Shown: positions 42,733-51,580 of the stretch, one piece after another | Numbering within the stretch: position 1 is the stretch's first letter | How the letters are laid out: every line of letters starts with the position of its first letter | NCBI RefSeq assembly: GCF_000760735.1 | Contig: NZ_JMEX01000003.1 | Location: 32,302 to 96,301, forward strand | DNA: 64,000 bases | Direction: 5' to 3' | Source of the DNA: Rhodococcoides fascians A44A | Lineage (GTDB): Bacteria; Actinomycetota; Actinomycetes; Mycobacteriales; Mycobacteriaceae | Notes under the pieces: model-generated | The model's input: only the letters and a program-made list of their open reading frames with translations | Databases searched by the model: none | What the model was told of the DNA's origin: nothing | Made by a program: the position numbers and the translations under genes

Positions 42733-43173
42733 GTGAACAACTGCGTGTTCTGCGCCATCGTCGACGGCGATGCCCCCTCGGTCCCCGTGTACGACGACGA
42801 CGACGTCGTGGCGTTTCTCGACATCAGACCGATCACTCGCGGCCATCTCCTGGTGATTCCGAAGAGACACTCGCAAGACCTCGACACATTGGATCCGCGC
42901 CTCGGCGGCGCAGTGTTCGCCGCCGGACAACGACTGTCTCGCGCGATAAGGCGGTCGGATCTTCGTTCGGACGGCGCCAACCTCGTCCTCAACGACGGCA
43001 AAGCCGCCTTCCAGACCGTGTTCCACACGCACCTTCACGTCGTACCGCGATGGACCGGTGACACACTGCGGTTCGTGACGGGATTCGTGACGCGACGGCT
43101 GAAGAATCCCGAGGCGACGGCGTCGGCGATCAGGACGGGTTTGACGCGTTTGGACGAGGAAGAGTCCCGGTGA
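42733..43173 (+). CDS. HIT-family nucleotide hydrolase
   Basis: A 146-residue histidine-triad protein from GTG 42733. The active motif HTHLHVVPR has H98, H100 and H102. C4 and C7 near the N-terminus form a possible zinc site with later histidines. Family members hydrolyse nucleoside monophosphate linkages such as adenylated amines or Ap4A. It overlaps the peptidase E-like gene by 4 bp (GTGA). Confidence 0.9.
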   Translation: MNNCVFCAIVDGDAPSVPVYDDDDVVAFLDIRPITRGHLLVIPKRHSQDLDTLDPRLGGAVFAAGQRLSRAIRRSDLRSDGANLVLNDGKAAFQTVFHTHLHVVPRWTGDTLRFVTGFVTRRLKNPEATASAIRTGLTRLDEEESR

Positions 43174-43808
43174 AGCTGTTTCTGGCGTCGTACCGGTTCG
43201 GCGCGCACGTCGACGAATTTCTCGCGCTGACGTCCGGTCCGGGTCGCGTCGCCGTGATCGCGAATGCCGCGGATGTGTGGCCCGCCTCGGCGCGGCAGTC
43301 TGCCGTCGTCAGCGAACTGCGGAGCCTGAGCGAACTCGGTTACGTCGCCGAGGAACTCGACCTCCGTCGATTCCGAACCGACCGCGACGCGCTCCGCCGA
43401 GAACTCGACGCCGTCGACACGGTCTGGATCCGCGGGGGTAACACGTTCGTGCTGCAAGCTCGGCTCGAGATCGCGGGCGCCGACGGCGAGATCACCTCGC
43501 GAGTGCGGGACGGTTCCCTCGTGTTCGCTGGGTACAGCGCGGGCGCGTGCATCGCCTCACCGTCGCTTCGAGGAGTGGAGGCAGCCGACGATCCGGCGGA
43601 AGTCGAGGCGGCCGCCGGTCGAACAGCATCGTGGACCGGCCTCGGTCTGACCGACCACTCGTTCGTCCCGCATTTCGGGTCGATTCTCGACGAGGACGGC
43701 GCCGCGCAGGCCATGGTGTCAGTGTTCGAGCGCGAGAACGTCCCGTACCTGACGCTGACCGACGAGCAGGTCGTCGTGGTCGACGGCGATCGCTTCGAGC
43801 GCCTCTAA
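43170..43808 (+). CDS. Peptidase E-like (S51) protein
   Basis: A 212-residue class I glutamine-amidotransferase-fold protein. The nucleophile is S123 in GYSAGA. WIRGGNTFVLQARL and GLTDHSFVPHFGS are conserved S51 blocks, the latter with the catalytic His. S51 enzymes cleave Asp-X dipeptides; some members act on cyanophycin. Its GTG overlaps the HIT stop, suggesting coupling. The 3' end overlaps the convergent small gene by 4 bp. Confidence 0.85.
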   Translation: MKLFLASYRFGAHVDEFLALTSGPGRVAVIANAADVWPASARQSAVVSELRSLSELGYVAEELDLRRFRTDRDALRRELDAVDTVWIRGGNTFVLQARLEIAGADGEITSRVRDGSLVFAGYSAGACIASPSLRGVEAADDPAEVEAAAGRTASWTGLGLTDHSFVPHFGSILDEDGAAQAMVSVFERENVPYLTLTDEQVVVVDGDRFERL

Positions 43809-44116
43809 CCGAACTGTGCGATCGGGGCCAGCCGGTCCAGCGAGATCCACGCCATTTCGCACCGGCGGCGCGTCACTTCGTCGGCGTCGATCAGCAGCAT
43901 GTCCAGCAGCATCTTGGGCCGTCGCTTCCACGTCTGTTCGGCGTCGGCGACGGTGGCGCGCTCGAACAATCCGGACTGCGCGAGTGCGGTGACCCACTCC
44001 TGGACGTCTCCGCGGTGGAGCGCCTCGATGGTGTCGTAGTCGACTCCGCCGTCCTGGAATTCGTACGAGAACATCGCAGCGACGTGGTTCCACGACTTCT
44101 GTTTCGGCTCCATCAT
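43805..44116 (-). CDS. Small protein of unknown function (paralogue of the gene at 36816)
   Basis: A 103-residue protein without known motifs. The segments MFSYEFQDGGVDYDTIE, VQEWVTALAQSGLF and PKMLLDMLLIDADEVTRRR match the central part of the 137-residue protein at 36816-37229 in order and spacing. It is cytoplasmic by appearance. The gene is convergent with the peptidase E gene and divergent from a DUF3558 lipoprotein gene. Function unknown; the pair defines a small family within this genome. Confidence 0.75.
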   Translation of the reverse strand: MMEPKQKSWNHVAAMFSYEFQDGGVDYDTIEALHRGDVQEWVTALAQSGLFERATVADAEQTWKRRPKMLLDMLLIDADEVTRRRCEMAWISLDRLAPIAQFG

Positions 44117-44256
44117 TTTCGGGCCTCCTCGCTGACACAGGGGCCGACGGTGTGTGCCACTCCCGGCCCTGGACGGACCTGACGACCCGCCTTCGCAGGA
44201 CGCTAGACCTCGCAGCTACAACATTGCGTTGCGTGCGCGCATCGATCAGGTAACGG

Positions 44257-44283
44257 AAGTGACTGAAGTTACTGGTGTGACTC
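44257..44283. repeat. Three tandem 9-bp imperfect repeats
   Basis: AAGTGACTG, AAGTTACTG and GTGTGACTC follow one another without gaps, 54 bp before the first DUF3558 gene. They could be regulator half-sites on one DNA face or a chance simple repeat. Confidence 0.35.
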
Positions 44284-44336
44284 ACCTCGGCCGTGTGCAA
44301 CGACATCCAGCACGCGACTCGGTAGGCTCCACAACC

Positions 44337-44858
44337 GTGTGGAAGCGGGCAACCATCATCGGCGCGGTAGCGGCAGTGACTCTTGCCGCCGGATGCTCCG
44401 GTTCCAACAACTCCGACAACGGCGCGTCGCCCACGACAGAGCCGGACTCCGCACAGACCGAAGAACTGTTCGTCGGAGAATGCGGTTCGCTGACCGACGA
44501 AGAACTGACGTCCATCACCGGGGTCCGCGGGCTCGCCTCGTCGTCGAAGAACGCTGTTCGCTGCCGCTGGGACGCCGTCGACACCGGCGCATACGCGATG
44601 TTCACCTGGTATCGAGGAAGCCCGATAGACCGCGAACGCACCGTCGCCGGCCAGATGGGACGCGAGATCGGCGTCATCGATGCCGACGGGCACCCGGGGT
44701 TCACCGCACGAGGAAGCGACGCGTCGTGCGAGGCAGGCGTCGAGTCCGGCGACGGCTTCCTGCACTGGTCGCTCAACTACGTCTACGCCGCACCACCTCG
44801 CGACAGTTGCGACGTGGTCGAGGACCTCGTGCGCGCGACCGTCGAGAATGCGAGATAG
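44337..44858 (+). CDS. DUF3558 lipoprotein
   Basis: A 173-residue lipoprotein read from GTG 44337. The signal peptide ends in a lipobox TLAAGC at residue 20, followed by a Ser/Thr/Asn-rich linker. The DUF3558 domain has cysteines in GECGSLTDEELTSITG, RCRWDAVDTGAYAMFTWYRG and the C-terminal half that probably form disulphides. DUF3558 proteins are small cell-envelope proteins typical of Mycobacteriales, and their role is unknown. Another DUF3558 gene begins 9 bp downstream. Confidence 0.85.
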   Translation: MWKRATIIGAVAAVTLAAGCSGSNNSDNGASPTTEPDSAQTEELFVGECGSLTDEELTSITGVRGLASSSKNAVRCRWDAVDTGAYAMFTWYRGSPIDRERTVAGQMGREIGVIDADGHPGFTARGSDASCEAGVESGDGFLHWSLNYVYAAPPRDSCDVVEDLVRATVENAR

Positions 44859-44866
44859 GCACTGCC

Positions 44867-45385
44867 ATGAGACGTCGAACTTCCCTGGCCGCGGCCGCAG
44901 CGGCACTGTCCCTACTCGTCGGCGGCTGCAGCACGACCGTCTCCGGAACCCCCGTCGCGCAAGGCGCGGGTGACGTCGACACAGAATTCGACAAACTACT
45001 GCAGGAATGCGTCGCCGTGCCGGACGACAAGATCGCCGAGTCGGTCCAAGCGGACACCGTGAGCCAGTACTTCTTCGGTGCGGTCTGCATGTGGTCCGGA
45101 TCCGGCCCGTCGGGGCTGATCGACGTCACGTTCGCCTGGTACGAGGACAATTCGCTGGGCCGCGAGCGCGAGCTGTCCGAGAAACTCGAGTACTCGGTGG
45201 AGCCGGTCACGGTGGGCGGCGCGAGCGCCTTTCTGTCCCGGCGGCCGGGCGACCCCGCGTCCTGCGGCATCACCGCCTCGTACTCCGGCACCATCACCTG
45301 GTGGGTTCAGTACCGATCCGGAACAGTCGATCCGTGCGCCGGAGCAACCAGACTCGCGGAGCTGACACTGCAACGCAATACGTAG
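44867..45385 (+). CDS. DUF3558 lipoprotein (second copy)
   Basis: A 172-residue lipoprotein with signal peptide and lipobox LLVGGCS near residue 21. The domain repeats the pattern of its neighbour: LLQECVAVPDDKIAES, VCMWSGSGPSG, FAWYEDNSLGRERELSEK, CGITASYSGTITWWVQYR. It is diverged but clearly related to the upstream copy, an old tandem duplication. Co-transcription with it is likely given the 9-bp gap. Confidence 0.85.
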   Translation: MRRRTSLAAAAAALSLLVGGCSTTVSGTPVAQGAGDVDTEFDKLLQECVAVPDDKIAESVQADTVSQYFFGAVCMWSGSGPSGLIDVTFAWYEDNSLGRERELSEKLEYSVEPVTVGGASAFLSRRPGDPASCGITASYSGTITWWVQYRSGTVDPCAGATRLAELTLQRNT

Positions 45386-45453
45386 CCGACCTAATTCTCG
45401 CGGTTTCAATCAACTCCGGTTCATGCCGCGGGCTCCACTCCTAGTCTGGGGTG

Positions 45454-46815
45454 ATGACCGACCTGACCGAACTGCGCCGCGCACTCCCCGAGGGATCCGT
45501 CATCGTCGATCCCGACATCACCGAGGGATATCGACGAGATTGGGCGAAGGACCCCGATGCCGGATCACCGCTGGCCGTCGTGCGAGCAACCTGCACCGCC
45601 GACGTGCAGGCGGTCATGAAGTGGGCCACCGCGCATCGCGTCGCGGTGGTTCCCCGGGGCGCCGGTTCCGGATTGTCCGGCGGTGCAACCGCCGTCGACG
45701 GCGGAATCGTTCTCACGACCGAATCGATGCGGGACATCCATGTCGATCCCGTGACGCGTGTAGCCGTGACCCAGCCCGGTCTGCTCAATGTCGAGGTCAA
45801 GAAAGCCGCCGCCGAGCACGGCCTGTGGTATCCGCCCGACCCGTCGTCGTTCGAGATGTGTTCCATCGGCGGCAACGCAGCCACCAACGCGGGCGGTCTG
45901 TGCTGCGTGAAGTACGGCGTGACCACCGACTACGTGCTCGGCCTCGAAGTGGTCCTCGCCGACGGCACAGCTGTGCGTCTCGGTGGCCCTCGGCTGAAAG
46001 ATGTTGCGGGACTCTCTCTGACCAAGCTGTTCGTCGGCAGCGAAGGCACCCTCGGGATCATCACGGAGATCACCGTTCGACTGGTGCCCGCACAGCCGCC
46101 CGCGAGCACCGTCGTCGCATCGTTCTCCTCGGTGCGCGACGCGACGACGGCGATTCTCGCGATCACCCGGAATCTCCGTCCGTCGATGCTCGAGTTCATG
46201 GACCGTGCGTCGATCGGAGCGGTCGAGGACGCGATGAAGATGGGACTGGATCGGGGTGCGGCCGCGATGCTCATCGCCCGCTCGGACTCCCCCGGCGCAG
46301 ATCGCGGACGGGAAATCGACATCATGGCCTCGGCGTGCACCGAAGCAGGGGCATCCGACGTGTTCACCACCGACGATCCCGACGAGGGTGAAGCCTTCGC
46401 TGCAGCACGGCGATTCGCGATCCCTGCGGTGGAACGGATGGGTAGCCTCCTGCTCGAGGACGTCGGGGTTCCATTGCCGGCGCTCCCCGACCTGGTCGAG
46501 GGCATCGAGAGGATCGCAGAGAAGTACGAAGTACTGGTCGCGGTCATCGCACACGCAGGCGACGGAAACACCCACCCTCTGATCGTGTTCGACCCAGCCG
46601 ACGCGGACATGGAGCGACGCGCGAACATCGCGTTCGGCGCCATCATGGATCTCGCGATCTCGCTGGGCGGCACGATCACCGGTGAACACGGAGTCGGCAG
46701 GCTCAAGAAGGCCTGGCTACCGGATCAGGTGGGCGAGGACGTCATGAAGCTGACTCAGCGAATCAAGTCCGCACTCGACCCCGACGGCATCCTCAATCCC
46801 GGAGCCGTTCTCTAG
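45454..46815 (+). CDS. FAD-linked oxidase (GlcD-like)
   Basis: A 453-residue PCMH-type flavoprotein. The FAD-binding region shows PRGAGSGLSGGATAVDGG, GGNAATNAGGLCCVKYG and FVGSEGTLGIITE. The C-terminal oxidase domain contains IAHAGDGNTHPLIVFD, ending with GEHGVGRLKKAWL and LNPGAVL. The family oxidises 2-hydroxy acids such as glycolate or D-lactate. No GlcE/GlcF subunits are nearby, so it is probably a stand-alone dehydrogenase. ATG 45454 is chosen; GTG 45451 directly precedes it. It overlaps the convergent aminotransferase by 4 bp. Confidence 0.88.
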   Translation: MTDLTELRRALPEGSVIVDPDITEGYRRDWAKDPDAGSPLAVVRATCTADVQAVMKWATAHRVAVVPRGAGSGLSGGATAVDGGIVLTTESMRDIHVDPVTRVAVTQPGLLNVEVKKAAAEHGLWYPPDPSSFEMCSIGGNAATNAGGLCCVKYGVTTDYVLGLEVVLADGTAVRLGGPRLKDVAGLSLTKLFVGSEGTLGIITEITVRLVPAQPPASTVVASFSSVRDATTAILAITRNLRPSMLEFMDRASIGAVEDAMKMGLDRGAAAMLIARSDSPGADRGREIDIMASACTEAGASDVFTTDDPDEGEAFAAARRFAIPAVERMGSLLLEDVGVPLPALPDLVEGIERIAEKYEVLVAVIAHAGDGNTHPLIVFDPADADMERRANIAFGAIMDLAISLGGTITGEHGVGRLKKAWLPDQVGEDVMKLTQRIKSALDPDGILNPGAVL

Positions 46816-48125
46816 TCGAGGGCGGCGGCGCACTCGTCGGAGACGGTCAGGACATCGTCGAGAATCTCCAGGCCCTGTCGGAGTTCGTCCTCGGTCGTCG
46901 TCAACGGTGGCGCGATCTGAATTCTGTTGCCCGCCATGAACGGCCACAGGCCGCGCGCTTTCGCCGCCGCGGTCACCTTCCCCATGGGTTCGGCATCCTT
47001 GCCCGTCGCCGCGAACGGCACCAACGGGTCACGCGTCTGCCGATCCTTGACCAGTTCCACAGCCCAGAAGAACCCCCGACCTCTCACTTCCCCGACGCTG
47101 GGATGGGACTCGGCGAGCTTGGCCAGTCCGGCGCCGAGCACGTCGGCGCCGACGCTTCGGACGTAGGGCAGAATTCCGTCGCGTTCGAACACTTCGATGG
47201 ATGCCACACCGACCGCACAGGCCAGCGGATGCCCCGAGTACGTCAACCCGCCCGGATAGGGCTTGTGATCGAATTTCGACGCGATGGCTTCGGAAATGAC
47301 GACGCCGCCCAGCGGGACGTAGCCGGAATTGATTCCTTTCGCGAAGGTGATCAGGTCGGGCTCGACGTCCCAGGCCTGGCAGGCGAACCATTCCCCGACC
47401 CGGCCGAATCCGACCATGACCTCGTCCGCGATGTAGACGATGCCGTACCGGTCGCACAGTTCGCGCACCCCCGCCAGGTAACCCGGCGGTGGCACCAGGA
47501 CACCGTTGGTACCGACGACGGATTCGAGGATGAGGCCCGCGATGTTCCCCGGGCCCTCGAGCTCGACGACCTGTTGCAGATGGGACAGCGCCGCTGCGGT
47601 CTCGTCCTCGGGAGTCGTTGTGCCCCAGGGTGACCGATAGGGGTACGGACCGAAGAACCGGACGACGTCGACGTTGGTCGGTTCGGTGCCCCACCGCCTC
47701 GGTTCACCCGTCAAGCCGATGGCCACGCCGGTTCCGCCGTGGTACGAGCGGTACGTGGCCAACATCTTCGTCCGGCCGGTGTGCTGGCGGGCCAGGCGCA
47801 CGGCGTGCTCGACGGCTTCTGCTCCTCCGGTGGTGAAGAAGACTCGGTTCAGATCGCCCGGTGCTCGCTCCGCGACGAGAGCCGCGAGCTTGCTTCGGGT
47901 GGAGTTGGCGACCGTCGGGGAGATCGTCGTCAGCACACGGGCTTGGTCGACGATCGCCGCCACGAGATCCGGGTGCTGATGACCCAGGTTGACGTTGACG
48001 AGTTGCGACGAGAAGTCGAGGTATCGATTCCCCTTGTCGTCCCAGAACCAGGACCCTTCGCCGCCGTCGACGGTGATCGGGTTCAACTCGGCCTGCGCCG
48101 CCCAGGAGTAGAACACGTGGTCCAT
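46812..48125 (-). CDS. Class III omega-aminotransferase, probable beta-alanine aminotransferase
   Basis: A 437-residue PLP enzyme. The PLP lysine is in TFAKGINSGYVPLGG, IADEVMVGFGRVGEWF carries the cofactor-contacting Asp, and TTGGAEAVEHAVRLAR binds phosphate. As the fourth gene in a pyrimidine-degradation cluster it should transaminate beta-alanine (or 3-aminoisobutyrate from thymine) to malonate semialdehyde or its methyl analogue. Taurine or putrescine are alternatives. The gene starts directly after the oxidoreductase stop. Confidence 0.85.
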   Translation of the reverse strand: MDHVFYSWAAQAELNPITVDGGEGSWFWDDKGNRYLDFSSQLVNVNLGHQHPDLVAAIVDQARVLTTISPTVANSTRSKLAALVAERAPGDLNRVFFTTGGAEAVEHAVRLARQHTGRTKMLATYRSYHGGTGVAIGLTGEPRRWGTEPTNVDVVRFFGPYPYRSPWGTTTPEDETAAALSHLQQVVELEGPGNIAGLILESVVGTNGVLVPPPGYLAGVRELCDRYGIVYIADEVMVGFGRVGEWFACQAWDVEPDLITFAKGINSGYVPLGGVVISEAIASKFDHKPYPGGLTYSGHPLACAVGVASIEVFERDGILPYVRSVGADVLGAGLAKLAESHPSVGEVRGRGFFWAVELVKDRQTRDPLVPFAATGKDAEPMGKVTAAAKARGLWPFMAGNRIQIAPPLTTTEDELRQGLEILDDVLTVSDECAAALD

Positions 48126-49178
48126 CTACTTGCCGCCTTCCTCCGATCCGACGGATGCAGTCGTCGCCCCTGCCAGATCCGGGATGACGTGCTCACCGTA
48201 GGACTCCAGTGTCGCCGATTTGGCATCGTGCTGGAGGTACACCGAGAACTGGTCGACACCCAGCGCTTCGAGCGCCTTCAGCTTCGTGACGTGCTCGGCG
48301 GGGCTGCCCAGGATGCAGAACCGGTCGATCACGTCGTCGGGCACGAACTCGGCGTGCGAATTCCCGGACTTACCGTGCTCGTTGTAGTCGTACCCGGTGC
48401 GTGCAGCGATGTAGTCGGTCAACGCAGCAGGTACACCCCCACCGTCGTTTCCGTATCTAGCCACGATGTCCGCGACGTGGTTGCCCACCATTCCCCCGAA
48501 CCATCGGCACTGATCACGCGCATGCGCGAGTGCGCTCGCGCTGCCGTCGGTGACGTAGGCGGGTGCTGCCACACAGAACTTGATCGACGACGGATCCCGC
48601 CCGGCGGCGTCCGCGGCGGCCCGGACTCGTCCGATCGTCCACGACGCGATGTCCGGGTCGGCGAGCTGCAGAATGTACCCGTCGGCGACTTCCCCGGTGA
48701 GGTCGAGCGCCTTGGGTCCGTACGCGGCAACCCACACCTCGAGTGTCGATCTCGTCGCCCACGGGAATCGGACGACGGTGTCACCGAGCGACACCGACCG
48801 GCCGTTGGCGAGCTCGCGGATGACATGAATGGACTCGCGCAACTGGGCGAGCGTCGTCGGCTTTCCGCCGAGGGTGCGAACCGCCGAGTCACCTCGACCG
48901 ATTCCGCAGACCGTACGGTTGCCGAACATGTCGTTGAGCGTGGCGAACGTCGACGCCGTCACCGTCCAGTCACGGGTGGCGGGATTGGTCACCATCGGCC
49001 CGACGACAACCCTCCTGGTTTCCGACAGGATCTGGCTGTGAATGACGTACGGCTCCTGCCACAGCAGGTGGGAATCGAACGTCCAGACATGCGAGAAACC
49101 ATGCGTCTCCGCGCGTCTGGCGAGGTCCACGACGCGTGATGCAGGCGGAGTGCACTGCAACACGACTCCGATGTCCAT
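48126..49178 (-). CDS. Luciferase-like, probably F420-dependent oxidoreductase
   Basis: A 350-residue bacterial-luciferase-like TIM-barrel protein. Family blocks include FSHVWTFDSHLLWQEPY, GPMVTNPATRDWTV and GIGRGDSAVRTLGGKP. Proteins of this subgroup, found next to dihydropyrimidinases in actinobacteria, are predicted to use F420. It lies between dihydropyrimidinase and the aminotransferase, with gaps of 3 and 0 bp. Because no flavin/Fe-S dihydropyrimidine dehydrogenase is present here, it is a candidate for reducing uracil/thymine or for another step of the route; this is inference. Confidence 0.8.
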   Translation of the reverse strand: MDIGVVLQCTPPASRVVDLARRAETHGFSHVWTFDSHLLWQEPYVIHSQILSETRRVVVGPMVTNPATRDWTVTASTFATLNDMFGNRTVCGIGRGDSAVRTLGGKPTTLAQLRESIHVIRELANGRSVSLGDTVVRFPWATRSTLEVWVAAYGPKALDLTGEVADGYILQLADPDIASWTIGRVRAAADAAGRDPSSIKFCVAAPAYVTDGSASALAHARDQCRWFGGMVGNHVADIVARYGNDGGGVPAALTDYIAARTGYDYNEHGKSGNSHAEFVPDDVIDRFCILGSPAEHVTKLKALEALGVDQFSVYLQHDAKSATLESYGEHVIPDLAGATTASVGSEEGGK

Positions 49179-49181
49179 CGG

Positions 49182-50603
49182 TCACACGAGATTCTGCGAC
49201 AGCTCGCGCTTCACGAACCGCCCGTCTCCGGCCGAACCACGATATTCGCCGCCGTCGACGATCACCTTGCCGCGGGAGATCACCGTGTCGACGTGTCCGT
49301 CGATCTCGAAGCCCTCGTAGGCGGAATAGTCCATGTTCATGTGGTGCGCCTTTCCGAGTCCGATGCTGGTGTGGCCGTTCGGGTCGTAGATCACGAGGTC
49401 ACCGTCCGCACCGGGCGAGACGATGCCCTTCCTCGGGTACATGCCGAACATGCGCGCGGGCGTGGTGCAGCAGACGTCCACCCACTTCTCCAGGGTGATC
49501 CTGCCGTTCTTCACCCCCTGGAACATCAGGTCCATGCGGTGCTCGACGGATCCGATTCCGTTGGGAATCTTGGAGAAGTCACCGATGCCCATTTCCTTCT
49601 GGTCCTTCATGCAGAACGGGCAGTGGTCGGTGCTGACGGTGGCGACGTCCCCCGTTCGTAGGTAGCGCCACAATTCGTCCTGGTGGCCTTCGGCGCGGGA
49701 TCTCAACGGCGTCGAGCACACCCATTTGGCGCCGTCGAATCCCGGCGCGCCGAGCTGCTCTTCGAGCGAGAGGTACAGATACTGCGGGCAGGTCTCGGCA
49801 AACACGTTCTGCCCGTTGCCTCGTGCGACCGCGATCTGTTCCAGTGCCTGCTTCGCGGAGACGTGTACGACGTACAGCGGGGCTCCGGTGACGTTCGCCA
49901 GCATGATGGCACGGTGGGTTGCTTCTTCCTCCAACTGCCACGGTCGCGAGGTGCCGTGAAAGTACGGTGCGGTGTCGCCGCGCGCCACCGACTGTGCGAC
50001 GAGCACGTCGATGGCGATCCCGTTCTCGGCGTGCATCATCAGCAGCGCACCGGTCTCCGCTGCGGTCTGCATGGCGCGCAGTATTTTTCCGTCGTCGGAG
50101 TAGAACACGCCCGGATACGCCATGAACAGTTTGAAGCTGGTGACACCTTCGGACACCAACTCGCTCATCGCTTTCAGCGAATCACTGTCCACGTCGCCGA
50201 TGATCTGGTGAAACCCGTAGTCGATCGCACAGCGCCCGGCAGCTTTCTCGTGCCACTGCGCCAGCGTGTCCTGAACTCGTTGCCCTGGAGTCTGGATGGC
50301 GAAATCGACGATGGTGGTGGTGCCGCCCCACGCTGCGGCCCGGGTGCCGGTCTCGAACGTGTCCGACGCGAACGTGCCCCCGAACGGCATCTCCATGTGC
50401 GTGTGCCCGTCGACTCCACCGGGGAGCACGTATTTCCCGGTCGCGTCGATCACCGTGTCCGCCGTCTGGGTCAGGTCGGCAGCGAGCACCGTCGAACCTG
50501 GTTGCAGCACAGCGACGATGGTGCCACCGTCGATCAGCACATCGAGCGGTTGGGCACCCGTCGGCGAGACGACTGTGCCTCCGTGAACGAACGTCGTCCC
50601 CAT
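49182..50603 (-). CDS. Dihydropyrimidinase
   Basis: A 473-residue amidohydrolase. The metal-binding start is VDGHTHMEMPFGGTFASD. The carbamylated lysine is in TSFKLFMAYPGVFYS and further His ligands are near MMHAENG and YVVHVSAKQAL. STDHCPFCMKDQK gives the last Asp. It opens dihydrouracil/dihydrothymine to N-carbamoyl-beta-amino acids; hydantoins are possible secondary substrates. It is 21 bp after the beta-ureidopropionase stop and 3 bp before the next gene. Confidence 0.92.
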   Translation of the reverse strand: MGTTFVHGGTVVSPTGAQPLDVLIDGGTIVAVLQPGSTVLAADLTQTADTVIDATGKYVLPGGVDGHTHMEMPFGGTFASDTFETGTRAAAWGGTTTIVDFAIQTPGQRVQDTLAQWHEKAAGRCAIDYGFHQIIGDVDSDSLKAMSELVSEGVTSFKLFMAYPGVFYSDDGKILRAMQTAAETGALLMMHAENGIAIDVLVAQSVARGDTAPYFHGTSRPWQLEEEATHRAIMLANVTGAPLYVVHVSAKQALEQIAVARGNGQNVFAETCPQYLYLSLEEQLGAPGFDGAKWVCSTPLRSRAEGHQDELWRYLRTGDVATVSTDHCPFCMKDQKEMGIGDFSKIPNGIGSVEHRMDLMFQGVKNGRITLEKWVDVCCTTPARMFGMYPRKGIVSPGADGDLVIYDPNGHTSIGLGKAHHMNMDYSAYEGFEIDGHVDTVISRGKVIVDGGEYRGSAGDGRFVKRELSQNLV

Positions 50604-50624
50604 CTCAGCACCTCCGGCCGGCGG

Positions 50625-51461
50625 TCATGGCTCCACCAGCGGCGCGTAGGCGTCGGGTCTGCGGTCCCGATAGAACGCCCACCGGTCACGGACCGTCTTG
50701 ATGAGATCCATCTCCAGGTCACGCACGATCAACTCGGGCTCGCTGTCCGAGGCGACGTCACCGACGAACTTGCCTTCGGGGTCGACGAAGTAGCTGGTGC
50801 CGTAGAAGTCGTCGTCGCCGTACTCCTCGATGCCGACGCGGTTGATGGCTCCGATGTAGTACTCGTTGGCCACCGCCGACGCCGGCTGCTCGAGCTTCCA
50901 GAGGTAGTTGGACAACCCGCGCGAGGTGGCCGACGGATTGAACACGATCTCGGCTCCGGCGAGACCCAACGCACGCCACCCTTCCGGAAAGTGCCGGTCG
51001 TAGCAGATGTAGACGCCGATGCGACCTACTGCGGTGTCGAACACCGGCCAGCCCAGGTTGCCGGGCCGAAAGTAGAACTTCTCCCAGAAACCGTTCACGT
51101 GCGGGATGTGGTGTTTGCGGTATTTCCCCAGGTAGGTACCATCAGCGTCGACCACGGCCGCGGTGTTGTAGAGCATGCCCGGTTGTTCCTGCTCGTAGAC
51201 CGGCAGGATCATGACGATGCCCAATTCCTTCGCCAGTGCCGCGAACCTGTCGACGGTGGGTCCCGGAACCGACTCGGCGTAGTCGTAGAACTTCGAGTCC
51301 TGCACCTGGCAGAAATACGGGCCGTAGAACAACTCCTGGAAGCAGACGACCTTCGCCCCTTGTTCGGCCGCACTGCGCGCGTATCCCTCGTGCGCCTCGA
51401 TCATCGTCTGCTTGTCGCCGGTCCAGTTGGTCTGGACCAGAGCCGCTCGAACTGTCGTCAT
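50625..51461 (-). CDS. Beta-ureidopropionase (nitrilase superfamily)
   Basis: A 278-residue carbon-nitrogen hydrolase with the Glu-Lys-Cys triad: Glu in CFQELFYGPYF, Lys in GKYRKHHIP and Cys in VYICYDRHFPEGW. It hydrolyses N-carbamoyl-beta-alanine to beta-alanine, CO2 and ammonia. ATG 51461 gives MTTVRAALVQTNWTGD, the usual N-terminus; an in-frame start at 51536 would add 25 atypical residues. It is the promoter-proximal gene of the cluster. A short palindrome TGTTACAACA lies at 51540-51549, 79 bp upstream. Confidence 0.9.
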   Translation of the reverse strand: MTTVRAALVQTNWTGDKQTMIEAHEGYARSAAEQGAKVVCFQELFYGPYFCQVQDSKFYDYAESVPGPTVDRFAALAKELGIVMILPVYEQEQPGMLYNTAAVVDADGTYLGKYRKHHIPHVNGFWEKFYFRPGNLGWPVFDTAVGRIGVYICYDRHFPEGWRALGLAGAEIVFNPSATSRGLSNYLWKLEQPASAVANEYYIGAINRVGIEEYGDDDFYGTSYFVDPEGKFVGDVASDSEPELIVRDLEMDLIKTVRDRWAFYRDRRPDAYAPLVEP

Positions 51462-51580
51462 GGCTGACCACTTCCGTCCCTCGTTCTCGATGGGCCTGTT
51501 CAACATAAGTGATCCACGAGGTACACGTGCGGTCAATGGTGTTACAACATGAAGTGAGGACGTTTCGGCCGGGTAACGAC

